DNA of 64,000 nucleotides from Janthinobacterium sp. 17J80-10 (GTDB taxonomy: Bacteria > Pseudomonadota > Gammaproteobacteria > Burkholderiales > Burkholderiaceae_D): NCBI RefSeq assembly GCF_004114795.1, contig NZ_CP035311.1:2170001-2234000 (forward strand), given 5' to 3'. Position 1 is the stretch's first letter; every line of letters begins with the position of its first letter. A model generated the notes under the pieces. It saw only the letters and a program-made list of their open reading frames with translations, had not been told where the DNA came from and ran no database searches. Positions 25,516 to 33,844 of the stretch are shown here, piece after piece. The translations under genes and the position numbers were made by a program.

Positions 25516-26274
25516 ATGTCACTCTGCGCAGCAGGTCCTGCCGCACAAGACTTCATATCCGCCGCATCCTTGTCGCATGCCGTCTGGCGCGCCACGCAAA
25601 TGGCGACGCACCGTGCCGACGCCGTGGCCAGCGGCCATGCCGCGCTGGACCCCGAGTTGCCTGACGGCGGCTGGCCGAAGTCCGCCCTGATCGAATTGCT
25701 GCCGCAGCAGTGCGGCATCGGCGAAATGCGCCTGCTGCGCCCGGCCCTGGCGTCGATCGCGCAAAGCCGCCGCATCGCGCTGGTGCAGCCGCCGCATGCG
25801 CCGCAGATCGCCGCCTGGGCAGGCTGGGGCTTGCCGGCTGAGCGGCTGCTGTGGGTGAAGGCCGACCGCAGCGCCGATGCCTTGTGGAGCGTCGAACAAA
25901 TCCTGCGCAACGGCAGTTGCGGCGCGCTGGTGTTCTGGCAAACGCACATCCGCCCGGAAGCGTTGCGCCGCCTGCATCTGGCGGCACAGGCCGGCGATGC
26001 CGTGTTCTGGCTGCTGCGCCCGCTGGCTGGCGCGCAGGATGCCTCGCCCGCGCCATTGCGGCTGGCGTTGCGGCCTGCGCGCGCCGGCATCGACATCCAT
26101 ATCATCAAGCGCCGTGGCCCGGTGCGCGAAGACAGCCTGTTCATCCCGCTTGCGCTGCCTGCTGCGACCATTCCATTCAACCCTTCATCCGTGCGGTCGA
26201 GCCATCATGCGCCTGTGGATCGGCATGCACCTGCCGCTATTGCCTCTCGAAACCCTGCGTCCGCGCTGGTCTGA
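25516..26274 (+). CDS. imuA: ImuA, SOS translesion-synthesis accessory protein
   Basis: 252 residues. The ATG at 25516 has GGGAGG upstream. It is a RecA/SulA-like protein lacking a clear P-loop: VWRATQMA, LPDGGWPKSALIELLPQQCGIGEMRLLRPAL, RRIALVQPPHAPQIAAWAGWGL, LWVKADRSADALWSVEQILRNGSCGALVFW, and IKRRGP are the ImuA landmarks. Family work shows that ImuA, ImuB and DnaE2 (ImuC) work together in damage-induced mutagenesis. It is first in the cassette, directly behind the LexA box, and overlaps imuB by 68 bp. Confidence 0.93.
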   Translation: MSLCAAGPAAQDFISAASLSHAVWRATQMATHRADAVASGHAALDPELPDGGWPKSALIELLPQQCGIGEMRLLRPALASIAQSRRIALVQPPHAPQIAAWAGWGLPAERLLWVKADRSADALWSVEQILRNGSCGALVFWQTHIRPEALRRLHLAAQAGDAVFWLLRPLAGAQDASPAPLRLALRPARAGIDIHIIKRRGPVREDSLFIPLALPAATIPFNPSSVRSSHHAPVDRHAPAAIASRNPASALV

Positions 26275-27700
26275 GCCGGGCATGCATGCCGTGCTGGAGC
26301 GCGACCGCGTGCTGGCGGCAACGCCCGAAGCCCTGGCGGCGGGTGTGCGTCTGGGCATGCGCCGCGGCGGCGTGCTAGCGATTGCCCCCGGCACAAACCT
26401 GCTCGAACGCACTCCCTGCGGCGAGCAGGAAGCCTTGCAAGGCATGGCCCTGGCGCTGCTGCAATACACCCCGCACCTGGCGCTGGCGGACGATGCCGGC
26501 CTGCTGCTGGAGGTGGGCGCCAGCCTGCGCCTGTTCGGCGGGCCGCGCGCGATCTGCCGGCGCGCGCGCGATACCGTGGCGGCGCTGGGTTTTACGCCGC
26601 ACATCGCCATGGCGCCTACTGCCCATGGCGCCTGGCTGCTGGCGCGCGCCGGCGCCCATCACGGCCAGGGCAGGGCGGGCCTGTCCTTGAAAAGTGCCTT
26701 GAAAATGGCCAGCCTGTGCCGCACCCTAAATGCCGTGCCGTTCGACCTTTTGCCGGCAGCGCAGGCGCATGCGCAACTGCTGGCCGGCATCGGCTGCGCC
26801 ACGCTGGGCGACTTGCGCAAGCTGCCGCGCGCGGGCCTGCAGCGGCGTTGCGGCAAGCAGGTTCTGGAGGAACTCGACCAGGCTTATGGCGATGCCGCCG
26901 AGCTGTTCGAGTGGATCGAAGCGCCGCCGGCTTTTTCAAGAAGGCTGGAGCTGCCGGACCGTATCGAGCATGCCGAAGGCTTGCTGTTCGGCGCGCGCCG
27001 CCTGCTGGCCGAAATGACCGGCTGGCTGGTGGCGCGGCATCTGGCGATCACGCGCTTCACCTTCCTGATCGAACATGAGCGCGGCCGCGCAGCCGTTGCG
27101 CCCACGCCGCTTGAAATCCTCCTGGCTGAAGCCGCCTGGCGCGAAGAGCACCTGCTGAAACTGCTGAAGGAAAAGATGGCGCGCCTGGTGCTGGCCGCGC
27201 CCGCCATCGCCATGCGCCTGGAAGCAACGCAACTGTCGCCCCTGGCGCCGCCGAGCGATTCGCTGTTTCCAGAGCCTGGCGGCACGCCTGCCGATTACCG
27301 CCGCCTGCTGGAATTGCTGGCTGCCCGGCTGGGCGAGGATGCGGTGCTGGCGCCGGCGCCCGTGGCCGACTACCGGCCGGAAGTCGGCAATGCCTGGCAA
27401 AGCGCGGCCCGAGGGGTGCTGCGGCAGCGCAAGCCTGCGGAAAGCGCGCCGGATGCCGAGCGGCCCTTCTGGCTGATGGCGGCACCGGTGGCCTTGCTGG
27501 TGCGCGAGCACCGGCCTTTCTATGGCTCGCCGCTGACGCTCTTGGCCGGGCCGGAGCGCATCGAATGCGGCTGGTGGGACAGTGCCCTGGCCGTGCGCGA
27601 CTATTACATCGCCATGGATGCCGAGGCTGCCTGCTACTGGATCTATCGCGAGCGCTTCGACCTCGAGGAACGCTGGTTCCTGCACGGCCTGTTTGCCTGA
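26207..27700 (+). CDS. imuB: ImuB, inactive Y-family polymerase-like mutasome subunit
   Basis: 497 residues. ATG 26207 gives the expected N-terminus RLWIGMHLPLLPLETL. The Y-family fold is recognisable (DDAGLLLEVGASLRLFGG, AMAPTAHGAWLLARAG, IGCATLGDLRKLPRAGLQRRCG helix-hairpin-helix region), but the N-terminal acidic catalytic residues of active DinB/UmuC enzymes are absent, as in other ImuB proteins. It is thought to bridge the beta clamp, ImuA and DnaE2. The C-terminus (ERPFWLMAAPVALLVREHRPFY, RDYYIAMDAEAACYWIYRE) is the conserved ImuB tail. Confidence 0.94.
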   Translation: MRLWIGMHLPLLPLETLRPRWSEPGMHAVLERDRVLAATPEALAAGVRLGMRRGGVLAIAPGTNLLERTPCGEQEALQGMALALLQYTPHLALADDAGLLLEVGASLRLFGGPRAICRRARDTVAALGFTPHIAMAPTAHGAWLLARAGAHHGQGRAGLSLKSALKMASLCRTLNAVPFDLLPAAQAHAQLLAGIGCATLGDLRKLPRAGLQRRCGKQVLEELDQAYGDAAELFEWIEAPPAFSRRLELPDRIEHAEGLLFGARRLLAEMTGWLVARHLAITRFTFLIEHERGRAAVAPTPLEILLAEAAWREEHLLKLLKEKMARLVLAAPAIAMRLEATQLSPLAPPSDSLFPEPGGTPADYRRLLELLAARLGEDAVLAPAPVADYRPEVGNAWQSAARGVLRQRKPAESAPDAERPFWLMAAPVALLVREHRPFYGSPLTLLAGPERIECGWWDSALAVRDYYIAMDAEAACYWIYRERFDLEERWFLHGLFA

Positions 27701-27724
27701 TTCCCTCCCGGATCGAGCACAGCC

Positions 27725-30700
27725 ATGGTGATGCCGCCCATCGTCCCCCAAGCGCCGGCATCGCCCATGCCGCCAGCGCTGCCGGATTATGCCGAACTGC
27801 AGTGCGCTTCCAATTTCAGCTTTTTGCGCGGCGCCTCGCACCCGGACGAACTGGTGGCGCGCGCCGCCACCCTGGGGTATACGGCGCTGGCGATTACCGA
27901 CGAATGTTCGCTGGCCGGCGTGGTGCGCGCCCATGCGGAAGCCAAAAGGCTGGGATTGCACCTGGTCATCGGCAGCCAGTTCACTGTCCACCATGCCGAC
28001 GGCAGTCCGGCTTGCAGGCTGACCGTGCTGGCGCAAAACCGCGAAGGCTACGGCAACCTGTGCGAGCTGATCACGCTGGCGCGCACCCGCGTTGCCAAGG
28101 GCAGCTACCTGCTGACGACGGAGGATTTCAGTGTTCCCGCGCCGCCGCTGGCGCACCTGCGCGGATTGCCCGATTGCCTGGTGTTGCTCGCGCCCGAGCA
28201 CGGCAGTGCTGCCGAACGCATCGCCGCCCAGGCGGCCTGGGTGAAAGAGACTTTTCCGGGACGCGCCTGGATTGCCCTGACGCTGCTGCATGGCGCACGC
28301 GACGCCCGCCACCGCCAGGCAGTCGAAGCGGCGGCGCACGGCTGCGGCCTTGGGCTGGTGGCCACCGGCGACGTCATCATGCATGTACGTTCCCGCAAGC
28401 CCCTGCAGGATACGCTGACGGCCATCCGCATCGGCAAGCCGGTCGCCGAGTGCGGCTATGCGCTGGCGCCGAACGCCGAGCAGCACCTGCGCGCGCGCCT
28501 GCGCCTGGCCAATATCTATCCGCCGGGGGCGCTGGCGCAAAGCGTCGCGCTGGCCCGCCGCTGCATCTTTTCGCTGGATGAATTGCGCTACGAATACCCG
28601 GAAGAAGTGGTGCCGCCGGGAGAAACACCCGCCACCTACCTGCGCCGCCAGACCTGGACCGGCGCGCGCTGGCGCTTTCCCGCAGGGATTCCGGCAACGG
28701 TACAGCAGCAGATCGAGCACGAGCTGGCGCTGATTGCCGAGATGGCCTATGAAGCGTACTTCCTGACCGTGTATGACATCGTGCGTTTCGCGCGCAGCCG
28801 CCAGATCCTGTGCCAGGGCAGGGGGTCGGCTGCCAACTCGGCCGTGTGCTATTGCCTGGGCATCACGGAAGTGGACCCGGTGCGCGGCAACCTGCTGTTC
28901 GAGCGTTTCATTTCCAAGGAGCGCAACGAGCCGCCCGACATCGATGTGGATTTCGAGCACCAGCGCCGCGAAGAAGTCATCCAGTACATCTACAACAAGT
29001 ATGGCCGCCTGCGCGCGGCACTCACCGGGGTGGTCATCAGCTATCGCCCGCGCAGCGTGCTGCGCGAAGTCGGCAAGGCGCTCGGCGTCGATGCGGCGCT
29101 GGTAGACCAGGCCGCGCGCGCGCATCGCTGGTGGGACAGCCGCAAGGACCTGGTCAAGCGCCTGGCGGAATCTGGCATCGACCCGCACTCGGCCATTGCG
29201 CATCACTGGAGCACCCTGGCGGAAAAGCTGCTGGGTTTTCCGCGCCACCTGTCGCAGCATCCTGGCGGCTTCGTCATTTCGCGGGGCAAATTGTCGCGCC
29301 TGGTGCCGATCGAGAATGCCGCCATGGCGGACAGGAGCGTGGTGCAATGGGACAAGGATGATCTCGATGCGCTGGGGCTGATGAAGGTCGATATCCTCGC
29401 GCTTGGCATGCTTTCCATGATCCGCCGTGCATTGGCGATGGTCGCGGCGCGGCGCGGCGAATCCTTCGAGCTGCAGGACATTCCCGCCGAAGACCGGGAA
29501 ACGTATCGCATGATCTGCCGCGCCGATACGGTAGGCGTATTCCAGATCGAGAGCCGGGCGCAGATGAGCATGCTGCCGCGCCTCAAGCCCCGTACCTTTT
29601 ACGACCTCGTGATCGAGGTGGCGATCGTGCGCCCCGGGCCCATCCAGGGCGACATGGTGCATCCCTACCTGCGCCGCCGCCAGGGACTGGAGGCGGTCAG
29701 CTATCCTGGCCCGGAAGTCGAGCAGGCACTCTCGCGCACGCTGGGCGTGCCGATTTTTCAGGAGCAGGTGATGCAGGTTGCCATGCTGGCCGGCGGCTTT
29801 ACGCCCGGCGAAGCAGACCAGCTGCGTCGCGCCATGGCGGCCTGGCGGCGCAAGGGCGACCTTTCGGTTTTCCATGACAAGCTGGTGCGCGGCATGCACG
29901 AGCGCGGCTATACGGAGGCATTTGCCGAGGCGATTTTCCGCCAGGTGCAGGGCTTTGCCGAATACGGATTCCCGGAAAGCCACTCGGCCAGCTTCGCCTT
30001 GCTCGCCTATGCCAGCGCCTGGCTGAAATGCCATGAACCGGCAGCATTCCTCGCCGCCTTGCTGAACAGCCAGCCGATGGGGTTTTACTCGCCCTCGCAA
30101 CTGGTGCAGGATGCGCAGCGCCATGGCGTCGCGGTGCTTGCCGTGGATGTGATGGTGAGCGGATGGGAAGCCGCACTGGAGCCGATGGCGGAAGACGCCT
30201 TGGCCGGGCCGGTTGCGGTACGCCTCGGCCTGAACCTGGTGCAGGGCTTGTCGTGCGAGGCTGGCTGGCGCATCGAGGAGGCACGTGCCATCCGGCCCTT
30301 TGCCGATGCCGCCGACCTGGCGCTGCGGGCGGAATTGAGCCGCGCAGAGATGCAGGCGCTGGCGGCAGCCAATGCCTTGCGCGAACTGGCCGGGCATCGC
30401 CGCCAGGCGCTCTGGCAAGCCGTGGTCGCCGCGCCTGACAAGGGCCTGTTGCGGCAGGCACCGCCCCAGGAGCCGGGGAGTGCAGGCATGGAGCTGCAGG
30501 CGCCCCCGGAAGCTGCGGACATCGTCGCCGATTACCGCACGCTGGGCCTGACTCTGGGACGTCATCCGCTGGCCTTGCTGCGCCCCATGCTTTACAAAAA
30601 GCGCTTCCTGCCGGCCGAGGTGCTGAATACCTTTGCCAATCGCCAGGCGGCGCGCGCCTGCGGCATCGTGACCTTGCGCCAGCGCCCGCAAACCGCCAAT

Positions 30701-30925
30701 GGGGTCATGTTCATGACGCTGGAAGATGAGACCGGCACCGTCAATGTCATTCTCTGGCCGGACCTTGTGGAAAGGCAGCGCAGGGAGGTGCTGGGGGCTT
30801 CATTGCTGGGGGTATATGGCGTGTGGCAATGCGAAAATGAAGTGCGGCACCTGGTGGCGAAGCGGTTGGTGGATCTGTCGGCGTGGCTGGGGGCGTTATC
30901 TACGCAAAGCCGGGATTTTGCGTAG
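27725..30925 (+). CDS. dnaE2: DnaE2 (ImuC), error-prone DNA polymerase III alpha-type
   Basis: 1066 residues, the usual DnaE2 length and shorter than replicative DnaE. Domains: N-terminal PHP (YAELQCASNFSFLRGASHPDEL, about 18-40 onward), palm/fingers with CQGRGSAANSAVCYCLG and the catalytic aspartates in PPDIDVDFEH, LKPRTFYDLV, tandem helix-hairpin-helix, and a C-terminal OB fold (GVMFMTLEDETGTVNVILWPDL). The ending SRDFA resembles the SRDF(H/R) terminus common in the family, so the gene appears complete. It lies 24 bp after imuB. A perfect inverted repeat overlaps its stop codon. Confidence 0.96.
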   Translation: MVMPPIVPQAPASPMPPALPDYAELQCASNFSFLRGASHPDELVARAATLGYTALAITDECSLAGVVRAHAEAKRLGLHLVIGSQFTVHHADGSPACRLTVLAQNREGYGNLCELITLARTRVAKGSYLLTTEDFSVPAPPLAHLRGLPDCLVLLAPEHGSAAERIAAQAAWVKETFPGRAWIALTLLHGARDARHRQAVEAAAHGCGLGLVATGDVIMHVRSRKPLQDTLTAIRIGKPVAECGYALAPNAEQHLRARLRLANIYPPGALAQSVALARRCIFSLDELRYEYPEEVVPPGETPATYLRRQTWTGARWRFPAGIPATVQQQIEHELALIAEMAYEAYFLTVYDIVRFARSRQILCQGRGSAANSAVCYCLGITEVDPVRGNLLFERFISKERNEPPDIDVDFEHQRREEVIQYIYNKYGRLRAALTGVVISYRPRSVLREVGKALGVDAALVDQAARAHRWWDSRKDLVKRLAESGIDPHSAIAHHWSTLAEKLLGFPRHLSQHPGGFVISRGKLSRLVPIENAAMADRSVVQWDKDDLDALGLMKVDILALGMLSMIRRALAMVAARRGESFELQDIPAEDRETYRMICRADTVGVFQIESRAQMSMLPRLKPRTFYDLVIEVAIVRPGPIQGDMVHPYLRRRQGLEAVSYPGPEVEQALSRTLGVPIFQEQVMQVAMLAGGFTPGEADQLRRAMAAWRRKGDLSVFHDKLVRGMHERGYTEAFAEAIFRQVQGFAEYGFPESHSASFALLAYASAWLKCHEPAAFLAALLNSQPMGFYSPSQLVQDAQRHGVAVLAVDVMVSGWEAALEPMAEDALAGPVAVRLGLNLVQGLSCEAGWRIEEARAIRPFADAADLALRAELSRAEMQALAAANALRELAGHRRQALWQAVVAAPDKGLLRQAPPQEPGSAGMELQAPPEAADIVADYRTLGLTLGRHPLALLRPMLYKKRFLPAEVLNTFANRQAARACGIVTLRQRPQTANGVMFMTLEDETGTVNVILWPDLVERQRREVLGASLLGVYGVWQCENEVRHLVAKRLVDLSAWLGALSTQSRDFA

Positions 30926-30929
30926 ATAA
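30896..30929. repeat. perfect 13-bp inverted repeat across the dnaE2 stop codon
   Basis: TTATCTACGCAAA (30896-30908) and TTTGCGTAGATAA (30917-30929) are exact reverse complements separated by 8 bp. There is no T-tract. It marks the point where base composition falls, so it may be a transcription-end hairpin or the edge of an insertion. Confidence 0.7.
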
Positions 30930-31288
30930 GTCCGTTCTTCAAAAGATACCGGCTGTCATGGCGTCGTTTTTCCCATATTCATGGGATGGCGCACGTCTAA
31001 TCAGCAGAGATATTATCTTGCTTAATAAACATAAGCTCGCAAGGTCCGTTAGTTATAATTATTGCCATACAGGCAAGGCTCGACTCCGCCTGGCAGCTTG
31101 GAAGAATGCGTTAGAGTAAGAGAGGGAAGGGCTGCCATATTTCACGTTTATTCATCACCGTGTTTGTATGCCGTATCGTCGTAAAAGCGCATGTGGCGCA
31201 CCTTACAGAACATCAAACAAAATTGCATACCGAACGTCTGCCGTGCATGCCGGCAGATCTGCCCATATAAAAGTACCAGTTAAATTTT
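30926..31288. other. gene-free stretch after dnaE2
   Basis: No convincing gene. It holds the right arm of the inverted repeat above, an isolated TATAAT at 31054-31059 without a matching -35, and a small perfect hairpin, TCTGCCG/CGGCAGA at 31237-31257, about 30 bp before the VOC start. That hairpin could be an operator or lie in the leader of the VOC transcript. Confidence 0.5.
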
Positions 31289-31636
31289 ATGAGAGCACAG
31301 ATTGGAAGCACTATCCCGGTGCTGGCGTCTTTGAATTTGTCAGAGTCCATCGCTTTTTATACGGACCGTATGGGTTTTACGTTGCTCAGTCAGTATAACG
31401 ATTACGCGATTGTTGCCCGGGATGGCGCTGAGATTCATTTTTGGTCTTGCTCTGACCGAAGCGTTGCCGAACAGACGTCGTGTTATATCCGTGTTTCAGA
31501 CACTCAGCAGCTATTTGAAGAGTTTGCAGAGAAAGGCGTTGATGTTAAGCCGCCTATAGTTCGCTCCTGGGGAATGAAGGAGCTTTACGTTATTGATCCG
31601 CACGGCAATCTGCTGAAATTTGGAGAGGACGTATGA
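31289..31636 (+). CDS. VOC-superfamily protein (glyoxalase / bleomycin-resistance fold)
   Basis: 115 residues, a single two-module VOC chain. Landmarks: IPVLASLNLSESIAFYTDRMGF, GAEIHFWSC, CYIRVSDTQQLFEEFAEKGV, and the C-terminal KELYVIDPHGNLLKFGE, where D-P-x-G-N is the second metal-side motif. Members of this size include bleomycin-binding immunity proteins and uncharacterised dioxygenase-like proteins; substrate is not assignable. Base composition is lower in G/C than the flanking genome. Confidence 0.8.
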   Translation: MRAQIGSTIPVLASLNLSESIAFYTDRMGFTLLSQYNDYAIVARDGAEIHFWSCSDRSVAEQTSCYIRVSDTQQLFEEFAEKGVDVKPPIVRSWGMKELYVIDPHGNLLKFGEDV

Positions 31637-31710
31637 CAATCGCAAAATTCAACTCGTCACTCAACCCAGACAAGCAACATAGAGCTCGCCGCTTCGCGCC
31701 GGTGTTGTAA
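31633..31710 (+). CDS. tiny ORF overlapping the VOC stop
   Basis: A 25-codon reading frame begins at an ATGA junction with the VOC gene (MTIAKFNSSLNPDKQHRARR, then FAPVL). The coupling is suggestive but the product has no recognisable family and could be a degraded fragment. Confidence 0.25.
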   Translation: MTIAKFNSSLNPDKQHRARRFAPVL

Positions 31711-31992
31711 TCCGACGAGGATGCTGTAGCGGCAGCCGGGTACAGGGTGATCCATTTTCTTGCGTGGGGCAAAGTCCTTTACCTAGATGTTATGAGGCTT
31801 TTTCGACCCAGACCTGTTCCTGTAGATGTTGTCAGCCATGATCAAATTTTGAAGAGGCATGTGCAATCCAGTTTGTTGTAAAAATAATAATTCATTGCTA
31901 CACTGCCAAATTTCCACGGCCGTGAAAGATTATCCGCTGCGGCGTGCCATTTAATAAATCTGGGTTGGATAGCTTCACTTGAAAGGATAAAA

Positions 31993-32676
31993 ATGAAAAA
32001 GCTAATATTTGTCGCCATGCTGATGAATGTGATTACCGTTGCGTTCGCAAATGAAGGAATCAAAAACGGCATGCCATGTCTTGGCGAAATTTGTATTGGC
32101 GATGAAATTGCGTCGTTAAGCAACATCAAATGGGAGCCGTCCAAGACTCTAATAATTGGAAAGCCTTTATCGACGATGAAGGTTTCTGACAATCTGATAC
32201 AAGAATGGAAAGCCAAAGTTGCACCAAGTGCACACGGCGCATTAGCTGGAGCGGTGCCTTATCTGTCACAAAAAACCTTTGACAACCATGGCATCGCAAA
32301 ACTGAGTAAGGTTAACGGATTTTGTGACCGTATTGATCTGAATTTAAGCGGTAAATTCAAATCAGAAAGCGGCTATGAGACGAGGGTATCTGTAAATGTC
32401 GAGCCAGGGTCCGACCCGTCTACCCAAGCCTTGCGGGTGAATACAATCATACGCAGCTATCCTCAAGGCATGACTACTGCTCAGCAAAACGAATTAAAAG
32501 AGCAATTCAAACAACGCTATGCTGGAATTCCTGGAATTTATGAAGGCAAAATGACCGATCCAAAATGGAAGTTTGAGGGATCGGAGCTATGGCTGATGGG
32601 GCCGGCGACCACTACAGTTAAACGCGACATGCTCAAGCAGTATCCTGGCTGCCTGAAAACCGTCAAGCTCGATTAA
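31993..32676 (+). CDS. Exported protein of unknown function
   Basis: 227 residues with a short signal peptide (KKLIFVAMLMNVITVAFA) and AAAGGA upstream. Four cysteines are visible in the mature part (PCLGEICIG, GFCDR, YPGCLK), so two disulfides are possible in the periplasm. Sequences such as GMPCLGEICIGDEIASLSNI and QQNELKEQFKQRYAGIPG do not identify a family to me. Codon use is A/T-rich compared with neighbours. It may form a pair with the next lipoprotein gene, which follows after 113 bp in the same orientation. Confidence 0.7.
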   Translation: MKKLIFVAMLMNVITVAFANEGIKNGMPCLGEICIGDEIASLSNIKWEPSKTLIIGKPLSTMKVSDNLIQEWKAKVAPSAHGALAGAVPYLSQKTFDNHGIAKLSKVNGFCDRIDLNLSGKFKSESGYETRVSVNVEPGSDPSTQALRVNTIIRSYPQGMTTAQQNELKEQFKQRYAGIPGIYEGKMTDPKWKFEGSELWLMGPATTTVKRDMLKQYPGCLKTVKLD

Positions 32677-32789
32677 ATTATGTTGTTCCTGCGGCGCAGC
32701 TTCACGGCGAATGTCTCGTGACTTTTAACGCGGCGATAGATTTTATTACGGCGAAACGGCACGCCTTTTTGCCGTATATAAGGAAAACA

Positions 32790-33317
32790 ATGAAAACTCG
32801 TACCTTTGCAACAATTACTATGCTTACCGCTTCCTCGTTTTTGGTCGGTTGCGCTTCAATTGTGAACGGTACAAGCCAAGTCGTCTCAGTAGAAACCCGC
32901 CATAACGGGCAACAAGTTGTTGGCGCCAACTGTTCCATGGTTAATCCGAAAGGCACTTTTTATGTAAGTACTCCTGGCACTGTAACCATTAATCGGGCTT
33001 ATGACGACCTAAGCGTGAAATGCGAAAAAGAGGGGATGAAGCCTGGTTTGGCCACGGTAAAAAGCAGCACTAAGCCTATGGCATTTGGCAATATCATTTT
33101 TGGCGGCCTTATCGGCGCCGCCGTTGATGCTGGCTCCGGCGCTGCATACGATTATCCGACATTAATAAGTGTCATCATGGAGCAAACCATTACTCAGGCA
33201 CTGCCGGTCGCCGGGCAACCTGCGAGTGCGCAGCCCGTCGCTTCCGCTTCAACCGCAGATAATTTCGCCAATTCTGCACCCCAAGCTGCTCCCGCTGCGG
33301 CGGTTGCACAAAAATAA
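32790..33317 (+). CDS. Putative outer-membrane lipoprotein
   Basis: 175 residues. ATG 32790 follows AAGGA. The signal ends in lipobox LVGC with Cys21 as lipidated residue; the following Ala disfavours inner-membrane retention. The region after it (SIVNGTSQVVSVETRHNGQQ, then ANCSMVNPKGTFYVSTPGTV) resembles small lipoproteins containing a PEGA-like beta domain, and a glycine-rich hydrophobic patch (GNIIFGGLIGAAVDAGSGAAYDYP) is common in that group. The C-terminal 40 residues are Ala/Pro/Ser-rich and more G/C-rich than the rest. Role unknown. Confidence 0.75.
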   Translation: MKTRTFATITMLTASSFLVGCASIVNGTSQVVSVETRHNGQQVVGANCSMVNPKGTFYVSTPGTVTINRAYDDLSVKCEKEGMKPGLATVKSSTKPMAFGNIIFGGLIGAAVDAGSGAAYDYPTLISVIMEQTITQALPVAGQPASAQPVASASTADNFANSAPQAAPAAAVAQK

Positions 33318-33415
33318 GCGATTGACACCGGAACCGGGCAGCTGTTGCGCGCTGTTAAAGCTTCTTGGGGACGCCAGGCTACTATATCCATTCCGGTTTT
33401 AAAAAGGAGTGCGGC

Positions 33416-33844
33416 ATGGAAACGCAAGAACTTCACCGCGGACGACTGATCGATCACATCCAGCTGGTCGTCCGGGACCTTTCTGCTGCCCGGACGTTTT
33501 ACGCCAGTGTCTTCGAGGCTTTGAATATTCCCATGGGTGGCGAAGGCGATGGATTTTTTTGGGCGGACGAGTTGTTCGTCTCGACGCCCGACAGCAAAGC
33601 GGCGCAAGGCGCCTTGACCGGGCGATATCACCTGGCCTTCCAGGCGCAAAGCCGGGCCATGGTGGACGCGTTTTACAAAGCGGCGCTGGCCAACGGCGGC
33701 AAGGATAACGGCGCACCCGGCGAGCGCGCCTACCATCCGGGCTACTACGCAACTTTTGCCCTCGATCCCGATGGCAATAACATCGAAGCCGTTTACCATG
33801 GCGAAGCGAAGCGTAGCGCACCCTCCGTCCACATCACGTTCTAG
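33416..33844 (+). CDS. VOC-superfamily protein (glyoxalase-like)
   Basis: 142 residues; the ATG at 33416 is preceded by AAAAAGGAG at ideal spacing. Landmarks are IDHIQLVVRDLSAARTFYAS, FFWADELFVS, YHLAFQAQSRAMVDAFYKAAL, and YYATFALDPDGNNIEAVYHG, the usual C-terminal metal-side strand with D-P-D-G-N-N-I-E. It differs from the VOC gene at 31289 in length and base composition and is not a recent copy. Substrate unknown. Its stop overlaps the convergent cupin stop by 4 bp. Confidence 0.85.
   Translation: METQELHRGRLIDHIQLVVRDLSAARTFYASVFEALNIPMGGEGDGFFWADELFVSTPDSKAAQGALTGRYHLAFQAQSRAMVDAFYKAALANGGKDNGAPGERAYHPGYYATFALDPDGNNIEAVYHGEAKRSAPSVHITF

Larger units (their letters stand above)
30926..33360. 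other. AT-richer segment, candidate horizontally acquired island
   Basis: From the dnaE2 stop to the next VOC gene the sequence is visibly richer in A/T. A sample of 60 bases at 32041 has 27 G/C, against 44 of 60 at 29041 in dnaE2. Genes here are short, poorly known and use A/T-ending codons. No transposase, integrase or tRNA target is visible, so the mode of acquisition is unknown. Confidence 0.55.

Noticed and set aside
26936-30691. Very long open frame (over 1200 codons) on the minus strand opposite imuB and dnaE2
   Set aside because: Third-position G/C bias keeps the antisense frame open. The translation has no family motif and is Arg/Gln/His/Ala-rich, while the plus strand encodes unmistakable ImuB and DnaE2.
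31590-31772. Minus-strand 60-codon frame behind the VOC gene
   Set aside because: No ribosome binding site, family motif or operon context; overlaps the VOC 3' end.
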